Below are positions 16,975 to 27,050 of a stretch of 64,000 nucleotides of DNA, one piece after another; position 1 is the stretch's first letter; every line of letters begins with the position of its first letter. Origin of the DNA: Flavobacteriales bacterium (GTDB lineage: Bacteria; Bacteroidota; Bacteroidia; Flavobacteriales_D; UBA2798). The translations under genes and the position numbers were made by a program. The notes beneath the pieces are model-generated. The model was not told the DNA's origin and ran no database searches. It was given only the letters and a program-made list of their open reading frames with translations. The DNA is taken from assembly GCA_019694795.1 (NCBI GenBank), contig JAIBBF010000001.1, positions 66,370 to 130,369 of the forward strand, given 5' to 3'.

Positions 16975-18378
16975 ATGCTTCAAAAATTGTTCCATCTCCC
17001 AAACAGAATCTCAGCACTGGCACTTTTGGTGGTGATGATTTTTTCTATCGGGTATTTTTCCAAAATCAAAGCCTGGGCAGGAAGAGATGTTTTTATGTGG
17101 GATGTGAGTTCCTATTATTGGTTCTTACCCGCCATCTTTATTCATCATGATCCGGCATTGCATTTTACCGATGGAAAAGAAGGAGAATACAATGCGCATC
17201 ACAAATATTTTGCAGAGCGAACACCGGAAGGAAATAAAGTGAACCGGTACACCATGGGCACGGCCATTATGTATTCACCTTTCTTTTTCGCTACACTGGC
17301 CTACGATAAAATCCGCGGAGCAGAAATCAATGAATTCAGTACCGATTATGAATTCATGATCAGTCTTGCTGCCCTAGTGTATGTGATGCTCGCTCTGTTG
17401 CTATTGCGAAATGTATTACTCCGTTTTTTTAGCGACACCGTAGTGGCTTTAGCCATTATCATTTTACCGATGGCCACCAATTTACTTTTCTACTATACGG
17501 TAGAAGGGGGTATGACCCACGCTTATTCATTTTTTCTTTTTTCGGCTTTGGTTTGGCTGACTGTTCATTGGTACGAATCGAAAAAAACGAAACATGCCAT
17601 TCTACTTGGAATTGTTTTGGGACTCATTTTCCTCGTTCGTCCTACCAACATCATCGCCGGTTTATTTTTTGTTCTTTACGATATCCACTCGATTGCTGAT
17701 TTAACTGCCCGGTTAAAATTATTTTTTGTTGTCCATTGGAAATCGACCCTAATCATTTCTTTATCCCTGCTGCTGGCCGTTTCTCCGCAATTCATTTACT
17801 GGAAATATGTTTCCGGACATTGGTTTTTTTACGGGTATGGACGAGAACGCTTTTTCTTCAATAACCCGCATCCTCTGGAAGGATTTCTTAGTTACCGAAA
17901 AGGATGGCTGGTGTATACACCAATCATGATTTTTTCAATCATTGGTATGCTGATGCTTCGCAAAAAACATGCATTTGCGATTGCTGTGCCCGTGTTTTTC
18001 CTAATCAACAGTTATATTGTTTTCAGTTGGTGGAGCTGGTGGTATGCAGGTGGATTTGGTCAGCGTGCCCTCATTGAAAGTTACCCCTTAATGATTTTAC
18101 CTTTTTGCGTTTTTATGCAATGGCTGTTTGATAAAAAGAATAAAGTAATTATTGCCTCCTATCTGGTAGTGGTAGCCTTTGCCGTGCATGTGAATTTAGT
18201 TCAAACCCGTCAATACCGCGTTTGCTTTATTCATTGGGATAGCATGACGAAGGAAGCTTATTGGGCGGTGTTTTTGAAAAACGGTGTACCGCCGGATTAT
18301 GATAAAATGTTGAAAGCCCCCGATAATGAAAAGGCCTTAAACGGAGAAGACGAATACGAATTCTCTCCTTTTAATTAA
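16975..18378 (+). CDS. Multi-pass membrane protein, GT-C glycosyltransferase-like
   Basis: The 467 aa protein has roughly ten transmembrane segments and a large first extracytoplasmic loop carrying acidic residues (WDVSSYYWFLPAIF, HKYFAERTPEGNK). That is the arrangement of GT-C enzymes (GT39/PMT/DUF2029-like), which use polyprenyl-phosphate sugars. An arginine motif (LVRPTN) follows a cytoplasmic-side helix. The specific family is not certain. A TAACTTTG element (16963-16970) ends 4 bases before the ATG, suggesting a very short leader. It overlaps the following gene tail-to-tail by 4 bases. Confidence 0.75.
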   Translation: MLQKLFHLPNRISALALLVVMIFSIGYFSKIKAWAGRDVFMWDVSSYYWFLPAIFIHHDPALHFTDGKEGEYNAHHKYFAERTPEGNKVNRYTMGTAIMYSPFFFATLAYDKIRGAEINEFSTDYEFMISLAALVYVMLALLLLRNVLLRFFSDTVVALAIIILPMATNLLFYYTVEGGMTHAYSFFLFSALVWLTVHWYESKKTKHAILLGIVLGLIFLVRPTNIIAGLFFVLYDIHSIADLTARLKLFFVVHWKSTLIISLSLLLAVSPQFIYWKYVSGHWFFYGYGRERFFFNNPHPLEGFLSYRKGWLVYTPIMIFSIIGMLMLRKKHAFAIAVPVFFLINSYIVFSWWSWWYAGGFGQRALIESYPLMILPFCVFMQWLFDKKNKVIIASYLVVVAFAVHVNLVQTRQYRVCFIHWDSMTKEAYWAVFLKNGVPPDYDKMLKAPDNEKALNGEDEYEFSPFN

Positions 18379-18752
18379 TTACCCAAACTTCTTAAATCGC
18401 GCGCAAAACGTGCAATCAATTCACCTTCCTGATTCGAAGCCGTTGGGAAAGCATCTGCCACCTCCTGAAGGATATCGAGAAAATTCCATTTCATTCCCGG
18501 TGTGAGGTATTGCTCGCCCGTTTTAAAGGCATCCATCCCCCATTTGTAAGCCGTTTCGAAATCGATTTTATCGTGCTGCATCACCTGGAAAATAATATCG
18601 GCTAGATCGTAATCTGCATCAATTTTGGCAATTCCTTCTTTCATGATGCGATGAAGGGTTTCGCTTTCACTGCGCTGAACTTTTCCGTCGATATCGGCCA
18701 CTGCATATGCAATTAAACCTAATCCGTAAAACAAATGTTGTCTGGAATCCAT
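18375..18752 (-). CDS. TerB-like small helical protein
   Basis: This 125 aa all-helical protein contains YAVADIDGKVQRSESETL, matching the TerB-type metal-binding motif (A-x-x-D-G-x-V/I...E), and a second helical half. TerB-like proteins are often annotated under tellurite resistance, but isolated copies like this one have no established role, and none of the other ter genes are present. There is no signal peptide. It is transcribed alone, divergently from the monooxygenase-like gene. Confidence 0.7.
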   Translation of the reverse strand: MDSRQHLFYGLGLIAYAVADIDGKVQRSESETLHRIMKEGIAKIDADYDLADIIFQVMQHDKIDFETAYKWGMDAFKTGEQYLTPGMKWNFLDILQEVADAFPTASNQEGELIARFARDLRSLGN

Positions 18753-18808
18753 AGTAGCAATATTTCTCTGTAAGGTAGCAATTTTTTACTTTCGTGAAAA
18801 GAAAAAAC

Positions 18809-19105
18809 ATGTTTACACGCATTGTTAAACTCACCATAAAACAAGAACACATCAGCGATTTCGAATCCCTGTTTGAACGGTATAAAAACGATATCCGCAA
18901 TCAGAAGGGATGCAAAGGATTACGTTTACTGCACGACAAAAACGATCCGCGGATATTTTTCACCTACAGTCACTGGCAACTCGATGCCGATTTAGAAAAC
19001 TACCGCAATTCGGAATTATTTGCTGTTGTTTGGGGAACCACCAAACGTTATTTCGATGCTAAAGCAGAAGCCTGGAGTGTTAACGAAATGGTGACTCTAG
19101 ACTAA
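18809..19105 (+). CDS. Antibiotic biosynthesis monooxygenase (ABM) domain protein
   Basis: The 98 aa protein has the dimeric ferredoxin-like ABM pattern: a first strand (TRIVKLTIKQEH), a helix, then GCKGLRLLHDKNDPRIFFTYSHW and a final helix. Members include heme-degrading, quinol-type and uncharacterised enzymes. A GTG at 18794 would extend it, but that codon overlaps a TACTTTCG element that looks like the promoter -7 box, so the ATG at 18809 is preferred. It converges on the aspartate kinase gene with a 4-base overlap. Confidence 0.82.
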   Translation: MFTRIVKLTIKQEHISDFESLFERYKNDIRNQKGCKGLRLLHDKNDPRIFFTYSHWQLDADLENYRNSELFAVVWGTTKRYFDAKAEAWSVNEMVTLD

Positions 19106-20388
19106 TTCTTTTTCTCCCTTAACACCATGCGTGCCGTGTGGCGACTTTTTTGCACCACTAATTCCTCTTTACCTTTCGTCAACATATCCATCGTTGGCTG
19201 ATCATAATGACGAATCGTTACCAGCTCAACATTTTCATTGTACTTTACTTTGTAATTTTCCTGCAGGCGTTTTAGCAAATCAGGGAATTTATCCTCATTA
19301 AAATCTACACAAACCGAAAAACTCAAGGCAGAATTCTGCATCAGGTTTACACGTACACCGAGTGATGCAAATGCATCAAAAATATCACGCAGATTTTCTT
19401 CTACAATGAATGAAAAATCTTTGGGCAAAATGGAAATCAGAATTTGATTCGATTTAAAAATAAAGGAAGGAACCAAATGATCATATTCTTCCGAAGCCTG
19501 AATAACAGTTCCTTTATCACCCGGTGATAAAAATGATTTTACATAAAGTGGAATTCCTTTATTCTGCAGCGGCTTAATGGTTTTCGGGTGAATAACGCTT
19601 GCGCCGTAATAACTCAGCTCGATGGCTTCGCGAAATGAAATTTTATCAAATTTTACGGCTTTATCATACCTGCGCGGATCGGCATTCATAACGCCTGCAA
19701 CATCTTTCCAGATGGTGACATCTTTCGCATCGAGTAAATAAGCTAAAATTGCAGCGGTATAATCCGAACCTTCCCTGCCGAGGGTTGTCGTTAATCCAAT
19801 GGTGGTACTACCAATAAATCCCTGCGTTAAGGCCACTCTTCGTCCGATGGCTCCAATATAAAACGGAATCAGGTTTTGATTAACCAGTTTCTGACTCGCT
19901 TCCCAGTCCACTCTTCCTTCACGAAAGGTGCTATCGGTACGAACCAGTGTGCGCGCATCGAACCAGGTATTTTCTACGCCTTGTTCATTGAGAAAATGAG
20001 ATACGATTACGGACGACAAAACCTCGCCCTGCGAAACAATCTGATCGTATACCAAATCGTAATTGGCAGAAGCAGTTACTTCGAATCGTTTTCGGATATC
20101 GGCAAAAACTTTATCTATGGCAGCATACACCGGTTTTGTACGGTCAGCGGCAAACAAGTCGTCCATTTCCTGATAATGGTAGCTTCGGATTTGTTCCAGA
20201 ATTTCATCCTTATTGCCTTTGGATTTAGCATAGGCACGTGTTAGATCTTCGAGTGCATTGGTCGTTTTTCCCATAGCAGAAACCACCACGGCAATATGTT
20301 CATTGGGAAACAATTTCATGATCTCCGCTACATTGCGGATTCCCTTTGCATCGCGAACACTCGCACCACCGAACTTAAAAACTTTCAT
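19102..20388 (-). CDS. lysC: Aspartate kinase
   Basis: This is a 428 aa monofunctional aspartokinase that phosphorylates aspartate, the first step towards lysine/diaminopimelate, threonine and methionine. The amino-acid kinase domain starts with K5-F-G-G (VFKFGGASVRD) and contains TTLGREGSDYTAAILAYLL and TIWKDVAGVMNADPR. The C-terminal part (about 300-428) holds the ACT regulatory region (ILISILPKDFSFIVEENL ...), so it is probably feedback regulated. The acetyltransferase gene upstream is 5 bases away and likely co-transcribed. It is not the ThrA-type fusion with homoserine dehydrogenase. Confidence 0.93.
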   Translation of the reverse strand: MKVFKFGGASVRDAKGIRNVAEIMKLFPNEHIAVVVSAMGKTTNALEDLTRAYAKSKGNKDEILEQIRSYHYQEMDDLFAADRTKPVYAAIDKVFADIRKRFEVTASANYDLVYDQIVSQGEVLSSVIVSHFLNEQGVENTWFDARTLVRTDSTFREGRVDWEASQKLVNQNLIPFYIGAIGRRVALTQGFIGSTTIGLTTTLGREGSDYTAAILAYLLDAKDVTIWKDVAGVMNADPRRYDKAVKFDKISFREAIELSYYGASVIHPKTIKPLQNKGIPLYVKSFLSPGDKGTVIQASEEYDHLVPSFIFKSNQILISILPKDFSFIVEENLRDIFDAFASLGVRVNLMQNSALSFSVCVDFNEDKFPDLLKRLQENYKVKYNENVELVTIRHYDQPTMDMLTKGKEELVVQKSRHTARMVLREKKN

Positions 20389-20393
20389 AACGA

Positions 20394-20876
20394 TTAAATA
20401 AGCGAATAGGATGTTTGTTGCAATTGATCAAATGTCAGTTTCCCATTTACCCATTCCGGATCGAGAACTGCATTGTATTTTTTATAAAAACGAATCGCCG
20501 GTTCATTCCAGTCGAGCACCTGCCATTCCATTCTGCGCACTTTTTCCTCTCTGGCCAGCGCTACTACAGCTTCAAATAATTTTGCACCGATTCCTTTACC
20601 GCGCATACTTTCCGTCACCACAATATCCTCCAGGAAAATACATTTCCCTTTCCAGGTCGAATATTTATAATACCAAATTGCAATTCCTTCTGTTTTTCCA
20701 TTGACCTCGGCAACGAACAATCCAAATACAGGCGATGCTCCAAATCCATCTTTCAACATTTCCTCTACGGAATTTTCCACTTCAAGCGGAGCCTTTTCAT
20801 ACAATGCCAATTCCTTCACCAGTTCCAATGCTCTGGGGATATCGGCAGCCGTACCTTTTCTCACCTTTATTTCCAT
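20394..20876 (-). CDS. GNAT acetyltransferase, spermidine/thialysine N-acetyltransferase-like
   Basis: The 160 aa protein shows the pattern of the diamine/thialysine acetyltransferase group: ELALYEKAPLEVE near residue 25, YYKYSTWKGKCIFLEDIVV before the core, the acetyl-CoA loop RGKGIGAKLF, and WNEPAIRFYKKYNA near the C-terminus. It likely acetylates a polyamine or lysine-like amine in the cytoplasm. TATATTTG (20888-20881 on this strand), just before the ATG, is a plausible -7 element. It precedes lysC by 5 bases. Confidence 0.85.
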   Translation of the reverse strand: MEIKVRKGTAADIPRALELVKELALYEKAPLEVENSVEEMLKDGFGASPVFGLFVAEVNGKTEGIAIWYYKYSTWKGKCIFLEDIVVTESMRGKGIGAKLFEAVVALAREEKVRRMEWQVLDWNEPAIRFYKKYNAVLDPEWVNGKLTFDQLQQTSYSLI

Positions 20877-20945
20877 GGCGCAAATATATCTTTTTTGTAG
20901 GCTGCTAAAAGGAGGAAAATCAGAAATGCCCTAGCAGAAAACAAA

Positions 20946-20972
20946 AAATCCCGATTCACAGAACCGGGATTT
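20946..20972 (-). terminator. Rho-independent terminator of the LTxxQ-type gene
   Basis: AAATCCCG at 20946-20953 pairs with CGGGATTT at 20965-20972, an 8-bp stem with an 11-base loop. On the minus strand it is followed by a T run, 18 bases after the stop of the 136 aa protein at 20991. Confidence 0.8.
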
Positions 20973-20990
20973 AAGGATGTTAATTTTATA

Positions 20991-21401
20991 TTATTTTTTC
21001 TTTGGCGCTGGTCCCACCACTTTATTATTTCTTTTCTTCTCCTGCCATTTCTGATATTGATCAGCAGTTAAAATGGTTTTCATTTTTGCATCAAAACTTT
21101 CCTGAACAGCACTGTATTCTGCATGGTGTGCACGCTGCGCTTCTTTGTCGGTATACTGCGCATCTAAACCTTCCTTTGCAGTAATTTGGTCAAGTTTAGC
21201 AGCATAAACACGGTTTTTCTGCTCCGGAGTTAGATTGAGCTCCTTCAGCATGCGTCCGGCAAACTGTTCGGCGCGCTCTTCTTTAGAGGCTTGTTGCTGT
21301 TTAGGCTGATGGGTTTGTGCACTGTTCACTTCGGTTTTTACTTGTGCCATAGCAACACTGCTACCGATGAGTGCAACGAAAAGAAGAATAACTTTTTTCA
21401 T
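20991..21401 (-). CDS. Small secreted Spy/DUF4890-like protein
   Basis: A signal peptide (LLFVALIGSSVAMAQ) is followed by a charged helical protein of about 116 residues. It carries two LTxxQ motifs, LTPEQKNRVY and LTADQYQKWQ, separated by about 50 residues, as in Spy/CpxP-like periplasmic chaperone proteins and DUF4890 proteins of Bacteroidota. It ends in a basic, proline-rich tail (APKKK). A stress-protective chaperone role is possible but not shown. It has its own terminator and is divergent from fbp. Confidence 0.8.
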   Translation of the reverse strand: MKKVILLFVALIGSSVAMAQVKTEVNSAQTHQPKQQQASKEERAEQFAGRMLKELNLTPEQKNRVYAAKLDQITAKEGLDAQYTDKEAQRAHHAEYSAVQESFDAKMKTILTADQYQKWQEKKRNNKVVGPAPKKK

Positions 21402-21517
21402 AATCCGATTTTTAATCTCTACAATTTTACAAATAATATGCCCTTTTTTCAGGACGTTTGAAAAAAAGAATGAAAAAAACCGTCAAAAACCGATATTTGC
21501 AACATATATCCGGATTT

Positions 21518-22522
21518 ATGAGCAAAATCAAAACCCTCGGCGAATTCATTATTGAGAAGCAAACCGACTTTCCCTTTGCATCGGGAGATCTCACCAAATT
21601 ACTGAGTTCCATTCGTCTGGCGGCAAAAATCATTAACCGTGAAGTGAACCGGGCCGGTTTATCGGGCGATATTCTCGGTGCTGCCGGAACCGAAAACATT
21701 CAGGGGGAAGCGCAACAAAAACTGGATGTGTATGCCGACAATCAATTCATCTTCGCATTAAGGGCACGTGGTGAAGTATGTGCAATTGCGAGTGAGGAGA
21801 ATGATGATTTTGTGGTTTTTGAGAATGAATTGTCCATGAACGGAAAATACATCGTTTTGTTCGATCCGCTCGATGGTTCTTCCAATATCGACGTCAACGT
21901 ATCCATCGGAACCATATTTTCCATTTACCGTCGTCTTGACGATCATGCTCCTATCACTTTGCAGGATTTTCTTCAACCGGGATCTAAACAAGTGGCGGCT
22001 GGATATGTCATTTACGGTTCATCCACCATGTTGGTATATACCACAGGCAATGGAGTAAACGGATTTACGCTTGATCCTTCCATTGGAACGTTTTGTTTAT
22101 CGCACCCGGATATTAAAATGCCGGTAGATGGAAAAATTTATTCCGTGAACGAAGGAAACATCCGCCAAATGGAAAAAGGAGTTCAGGATTATATTGCATA
22201 TTGTCAGGAAGACGATAAAGCGACTTCTCGTCCCTATAGCGGCAGATATATCGGTTCATTGGTGGCCGATTTCCACCGCAACCTGATGAAGGGCGGAATT
22301 TATATTTATCCGGGCACCAGCAAAGCACCTGAAGGAAAATTACGTTTGCTTTATGAATGTAATCCTTTAGCGATGATTGCTGAGCAGGCCGGCGGAAAAG
22401 CAAGTAACGGAAAACAACGCATCCTCGATATTCAACCCAGTAAACTCCATCAGCGTGTTCCGTTTTTTGTGGGATCCAAAAACATGGTAGAAAAAGCAGA
22501 AGCATTTCTGAACGAAAAATAA
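21518..22522 (+). CDS. fbp: Fructose-1,6-bisphosphatase, class I
   Basis: This gluconeogenic enzyme hydrolyses fructose 1,6-bisphosphate to fructose 6-phosphate. The frame is open from 21458, but the ATG at 21518 gives [12 protein letters not shown], the normal class I start and length (334 aa). Metal and substrate residues are visible: E93-E94 (IASEENDD), D116-P-L-D-G-S-S-N-I-D125, and the phosphate-binding region [17 protein letters not shown] near the end. The next gene, mfd, begins 3 bases after its stop. Confidence 0.95.
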   Translation: MSKIKTLGEFIIEKQTDFPFASGDLTKLLSSIRLAAKIINREVNRAGLSGDILGAAGTENIQGEAQQKLDVYADNQFIFALRARGEVCAIASEENDDFVVFENELSMNGKYIVLFDPLDGSSNIDVNVSIGTIFSIYRRLDDHAPITLQDFLQPGSKQVAAGYVIYGSSTMLVYTTGNGVNGFTLDPSIGTFCLSHPDIKMPVDGKIYSVNEGNIRQMEKGVQDYIAYCQEDDKATSRPYSGRYIGSLVADFHRNLMKGGIYIYPGTSKAPEGKLRLLYECNPLAMIAEQAGGKASNGKQRILDIQPSKLHQRVPFFVGSKNMVEKAEAFLNEK

Positions 22523-22525
22523 TTC

Positions 22526-25500
22526 ATGCATATTTCCGAATTAAGACAAGTTTATACCGGAGATCCGCTGATTCAATCGATCGGAAAGGAATTAACCCGG
22601 GGTACGACTTCTATTTGTCTCGAAGGATTAATCGGCTCTGCTGATGCCTTTATGGCTTACGGTATTTTTGAAAATACCGGCGGAATTCATGTGTTTATTT
22701 TTGCCGACCGGGAAGACGCCGTTTATTTTTTAAACGACATGGAATCCTTAATCGGCAGCAATGAAAATGTACTTTATTTTCCCGGATCCGGAAAAACACC
22801 CTATCGCGCTGAGGACACCGACAATGCCAACGTATTGATGCGGGCAGAAGTGTTGAACAAACTGGGTAAACACAATAAATCGGCTATTGTAGTGACCACT
22901 GCAGAAGGTTTGGCCGAAAAAGTAGTGACACGCAAACACCTCGAAAAAAACACACTCGATTTAGAACAGGGAAAAAATTATTCCGTTGCATTTATCGATG
23001 AGGTTTTACTGGAATATGAATTTGAAAAAGTCGACTTCGTTTACCAACCCGGACAATTCTCAATTCGCGGAGGTATCGTAGATATTTTTTCCTTTTCGAA
23101 TGAAGATCCTTACCGGATAGAATTTTTTGGTGATGAAGTAGAATCCATCCGCAGTTTCGATACGATTACGCAATTATCGAAACAAAAGATGGCGCGCATC
23201 AGTATTGTTCCCAATGTGCAGGAAAAAATTCTAAGAGAAAGCAGAGAAACATTTTTAGACTTCATTCCATCGGGAAGTATTTTGTGGATCAGTGATGCCG
23301 AAGTGGTGGCAAAAAAAATGGACAAGGAATTCGACCGCGCACAAAAAGCTTTCGACCAGTTGCAGTCCTCCCTGCTCCACCTCCAACCCGGTGAACTGTA
23401 TTGCCATGGAGAAGACATGCTTCGTCAACTGATTAAATTTTCATGGATCAGTTTTCGTAAACAGGAATTTTTACAAGCACATCATCATTTCGAATTTAAA
23501 ACATCACCTCAGCCCGTATTCAGTAAAAACTTCGATTTACTAGCGAAAAACCTGAATGAAAATCACAAGCTGGGATATAAAAACATTATTCTCGCAGAAC
23601 AATCGCGTCAAGTAGAACGATTGTATACCATTTTTGAGGACAAACAAAAAGAGGTTGAATTATCGAGTATAAAAATGCCCATCCGTGCAGGATTTGTAGA
23701 TCACCGAAACAAACTTGCCGTTTATACCGATCATCAGATTTTTGAGCGTTATCATCGTTTCAAATTAAAAGAAGGATTTAATAAAACACGGGAAGCATTA
23801 ACGTTAAAAGATCTGCTCAGTTTACAAAAAGGAGATTTTGTTACCCATATCGATCATGGTATCGGACAATATTCCGGATTAGAGAAAATTGAAGTCAACG
23901 GAAAACATCAGGAAGCCATCCGCTTAATTTATAAAGGAGGAGATGTATTGTATGTCTCCATTCACTCGCTGCACCGTATTTCGAAATACACCGGAAAAGA
24001 AGGATCGGAACCGAGTTTAAATAAATTGGGGACCAACAACTGGCAAACGTTAAAGCAAAAAACGAAGAAGAAAGTCAAAGAAATTGCCTTTGATTTAATT
24101 CAACTTTACGCTAAACGAAAATCATCTCACGGTTTTGCCTACCATCCCGATAATTATTTGCAAACCGAACTGGAAGCTTCGTTTATGTACGAAGACACAC
24201 CTGATCAATTAAAAGCAACTATTGCCGTTAAAAAAGACATGGAAGCGCCTTATCCAATGGATCGACTGGTTTGCGGAGATGTAGGATTCGGTAAAACAGA
24301 AATTGCCATGCGTGCTGCATTTAAGGCCGTATGCGATTCGAAACAAGTTGCGGTGTTATGTCCCACCACCCTTTTGGCATTACAGCATTATAAAAATTTT
24401 AAAGAACGCTTTAAAGATTTCCCTTGTAAAGTCGATTACATCAATCGCTTCAAAAGTACCAAATCGAAAAAAGAAACACTGGAGAAATTGCAAAGGGGAG
24501 AAATAGATGTGTTAATCGGAACACATGCCATAGTTGGTAAGGATGTAAAATTTAAAGATCTCGGTTTATTAATCATTGATGAGGAACAAAAATTTGGCGT
24601 AAGTGTAAAAGATAAACTAAAGTTGCTGCGCGAAAATGTTGATACACTCACACTCACTGCTACGCCAATTCCAAGAACATTACAATTCTCATTAATGGGC
24701 GCTCGCGATTTGAGCATCATTGCAACACCACCACCAAACCGGCATCCGGTTCAAACAGAAATCAGCACCTTTCATGAGGAGATTATCCGAGACCGGATCA
24801 TGTACGAGGTTTCGCGCGGGGGACAAGTATTTTTTGTCCATAACAAAGTGCAGAACATCCAGGAGATTGCCGGACTCATACAGCGGATTTGTCCGGAAGT
24901 AAAAATCTGTGTGGGACACGGTCAAATGGAAGGCGACAAACTGGAGGAAGTGATGATGGATTTTATTGAAGGGGAATATGATGTTCTGGTTGCAACCGCC
25001 ATTGTGGAAAGTGGAATTGATATATCAAATGCCAATACCATTCTGATTAATGATGCACACAATTTCGGTTTAAGCGATCTGCACCAATTGCGTGGTCGGG
25101 TTGGAAGAAGTAATAAACGTGCATTTTGTGTCTTGCTTACGCAACCGATGCATACGCTCACGCAGGAAGCAAGAAAACGATTGCAAGCCATTGAACAATT
25201 CTCCGATCTGGGAAGTGGATTTAACATCGCCATGCGCGATTTGGATATTCGCGGCGCAGGAAATTTATTGGGTGGAGAACAAAGCGGATTTATTTCCGAT
25301 ATCGGTTACGAAACCTACCAGAAAATTCTCGATGAAGCCATTCAGGAATTAAAAGAAACTGAATTTAAAGATCTTTATCAGCAAGAAAATGAAGATCAGA
25401 TTGAATATGTACGTGAATGTACCATTGAAACGGATCTTGAATTATTGATTCCGGACGATTACGTAAACAATGTGAACGAGCGTCTCATCCTTTACCGCGA

Positions 25501-25876
25501 ACTGGATGATTTGAAAAATGAACATGAACTGGAAAAATACCGTCTGCATTTAATCGACCGATTTGGCGTATTGCCTCCGCAAACCGAAGAATTATTAAAG
25601 ACAATCCGACTCCGCTGGCTGGCCAAAGAAATCGGCTTCGAGCGCCTCATTCTTAAATTTAATCGTCTTGTTGGTTATTTTATTGCCAAAGAAGACTCCC
25701 CGTATTTTCAGTCGACCCGCTTTTCCAGGGTTTTAAAATTCATTCAATCGCATCATCAGATTGCCAAAATGGAAGAAAAAAATGGAAAATTGCAGATCAG
25801 TTTTCAGCACATCCGATCGGTTAACGATGCCATTGAAGCCATTGAAAAAATGATGTTGACCGAGGACAAAAAATAA
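22526..25876 (+). CDS. mfd: Transcription-repair coupling factor Mfd
   Basis: This 1116 aa protein has the full Mfd layout: an N-terminal UvrB-like module for UvrA contact (residues 1-350), then the RNA-polymerase-interacting CarD-like domain (about 430-490, KGDFVTHIDHGIGQYSG). The RecG-type motor has Walker A GDVGFGKTE, DEEQ (IIDEEQKFGV), TATPIPRTLQ and the translocation motif region VATAIVESGIDIS, and a TRCF C-terminal domain ends the protein. It removes stalled RNA polymerase at lesions and recruits UvrABC. It is slightly shorter than the E. coli protein, which is usual. Confidence 0.97.
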   Translation: MHISELRQVYTGDPLIQSIGKELTRGTTSICLEGLIGSADAFMAYGIFENTGGIHVFIFADREDAVYFLNDMESLIGSNENVLYFPGSGKTPYRAEDTDNANVLMRAEVLNKLGKHNKSAIVVTTAEGLAEKVVTRKHLEKNTLDLEQGKNYSVAFIDEVLLEYEFEKVDFVYQPGQFSIRGGIVDIFSFSNEDPYRIEFFGDEVESIRSFDTITQLSKQKMARISIVPNVQEKILRESRETFLDFIPSGSILWISDAEVVAKKMDKEFDRAQKAFDQLQSSLLHLQPGELYCHGEDMLRQLIKFSWISFRKQEFLQAHHHFEFKTSPQPVFSKNFDLLAKNLNENHKLGYKNIILAEQSRQVERLYTIFEDKQKEVELSSIKMPIRAGFVDHRNKLAVYTDHQIFERYHRFKLKEGFNKTREALTLKDLLSLQKGDFVTHIDHGIGQYSGLEKIEVNGKHQEAIRLIYKGGDVLYVSIHSLHRISKYTGKEGSEPSLNKLGTNNWQTLKQKTKKKVKEIAFDLIQLYAKRKSSHGFAYHPDNYLQTELEASFMYEDTPDQLKATIAVKKDMEAPYPMDRLVCGDVGFGKTEIAMRAAFKAVCDSKQVAVLCPTTLLALQHYKNFKERFKDFPCKVDYINRFKSTKSKKETLEKLQRGEIDVLIGTHAIVGKDVKFKDLGLLIIDEEQKFGVSVKDKLKLLRENVDTLTLTATPIPRTLQFSLMGARDLSIIATPPPNRHPVQTEISTFHEEIIRDRIMYEVSRGGQVFFVHNKVQNIQEIAGLIQRICPEVKICVGHGQMEGDKLEEVMMDFIEGEYDVLVATAIVESGIDISNANTILINDAHNFGLSDLHQLRGRVGRSNKRAFCVLLTQPMHTLTQEARKRLQAIEQFSDLGSGFNIAMRDLDIRGAGNLLGGEQSGFISDIGYETYQKILDEAIQELKETEFKDLYQQENEDQIEYVRECTIETDLELLIPDDYVNNVNERLILYRELDDLKNEHELEKYRLHLIDRFGVLPPQTEELLKTIRLRWLAKEIGFERLILKFNRLVGYFIAKEDSPYFQSTRFSRVLKFIQSHHQIAKMEEKNGKLQISFQHIRSVNDAIEAIEKMMLTEDKK

Positions 25877-26115
25877 TTTTTTTATAAAATTGTCTGTACA
25901 ACACTCGTTTTAATTTCATTTGAAAATCAGTATTTTAAAACTATTTAAATGATTTGCTTTTGTAAAATTGAAACAAAATCCGGTAAAAAATCGAGGCTTT
26001 GTTTTTGAAATTTATCGCTTGATTTTGCGTCTTCGGCAGAATCCGCTTTTATACCTAGAGAAGCAACAATTTTTTAGCTGATATTCGGTTAGAATAAATA
26101 AGCAGCGAAAATATA
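25877..26115. other. Intergenic region between mfd and LuxR-type regulator
   Basis: About 240 AT-rich bases without a coding ORF. It contains a TTTTATACCTAGAG segment near 26047 and T-rich runs, but no clear promoter match, terminator or RNA structure that I can defend. The regulator's promoter presumably lies here. Confidence 0.4.
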
Positions 26116-26898
26116 ATGAGGAAGAACTTTCTGGATTATATCCATTCCACGAAGCAATCACCCGGAATCTCTATTTCCAATCAGCGTTATCCTTACATGG
26201 AGCAACCTGAAATTTTTATTCCATTGATTCGTCAAATGGATGTAGTTCTGATTTTGGCCGACTACAGAACCGGCAGTTTCCCCTATGTTTCTGAAAATTC
26301 CAATACCATTTTGGGAATTAAACCGGAGCAATTAAAGGCAGACGGCCTTATCGGTTATGTTCGCCATCTGGAGGTAGATGATCAATCGGTAGTTGTTCGC
26401 CAAATGTTTCCTGATTTCCTCGATTTATCCCGTGAGTTAAATCCGGATGAACTTTATAAAACCAAATTCTGCTTTTGCTATCGGCTAATGATTCGGGGCA
26501 AAATTCAAATGATTAAGCACAGCTGGACCATCCTTGAACTGAACGATAGAAAAGAGCCCATTGTAACCATGAGTACCTTACAGTTGATGGACGAACCTAT
26601 CAAATCGGGTATATTGTTATTCCGTCAGTACCAACTTTGTCAGGATAAAGGCTGGAAGCAAGTCAATCAAATCAGCTACAAGACTTCCGGTCCGCACGAT
26701 CATCTTAAAAAATTGTCTGCAACCGAATTAAAAGTTCTGGAGTTAATTCATAAGGGAATGACCTCCAAACAAGCGGGAACCCAACTCAATCTTAGTCACG
26801 AAACGGTGAATCGTCACCGTAAAAACATCATTAAGAAATTCAAGGCTTCCAATGCCATGGATGCTGTACGGATAGCCCGTGAAGCTGGAATCATTTAA
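26116..26898 (+). CDS. LuxR/FixJ-type transcriptional regulator with PAS-like sensor
   Basis: The N-terminal 170 residues have the strand and helix order of a PAS domain (PYVSENSNTILGIKPEQLKADG ..., with a later strand pair FCYRLMIRGK and IKHSWTILELN). A C-terminal LuxR helix-turn-helix (about 198-258) follows, with LSATELKVLELIHKGMTSKQ and LNLSHETVNRHRKNII. No receiver domain or membrane helix is present, so it is a one-component cytoplasmic regulator. It is monocistronic, between mfd and rluD. Ligand and targets are unknown; this class is common in Bacteroidota. Confidence 0.85.
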   Translation: MRKNFLDYIHSTKQSPGISISNQRYPYMEQPEIFIPLIRQMDVVLILADYRTGSFPYVSENSNTILGIKPEQLKADGLIGYVRHLEVDDQSVVVRQMFPDFLDLSRELNPDELYKTKFCFCYRLMIRGKIQMIKHSWTILELNDRKEPIVTMSTLQLMDEPIKSGILLFRQYQLCQDKGWKQVNQISYKTSGPHDHLKKLSATELKVLELIHKGMTSKQAGTQLNLSHETVNRHRKNIIKKFKASNAMDAVRIAREAGII

Positions 26899-27050
26899 TT
26901 TTTGGATTCCAATAATTCCGCTTTTCATCGATCAAATTTGCAACCAAGAGTGATGGTATTCTTGGTGTCATTTCATTTGTTGATCCATTCCTCTCTGTGT
27001 AGTTTTGAAACGGCAACATCATCGTTCTTTTCTTTTCAATAGGTTTATGC

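Noticed and set aside
16922-17023. Extended N-terminus of the exonuclease/GIY-YIG protein
   Set aside because: It would overlap the divergent membrane-protein gene by 49 bases, and the exonuclease motif begins at the ATG at 16921.
18375-18752. Tellurite resistance locus suggested by the TerB-like protein
   Set aside because: No other ter gene is present; single TerB-like proteins do not show such a role.
18794-18808. GTG start for the ABM-domain gene
   Set aside because: It overlaps a promoter-like TACTTTCG box, and the ATG at 18809 fits the domain start better.
22113-22505. A 130-residue ORF on the opposite strand of fbp
   Set aside because: It lies wholly inside a confident enzyme gene and has an unusual composition typical of a shadow frame.
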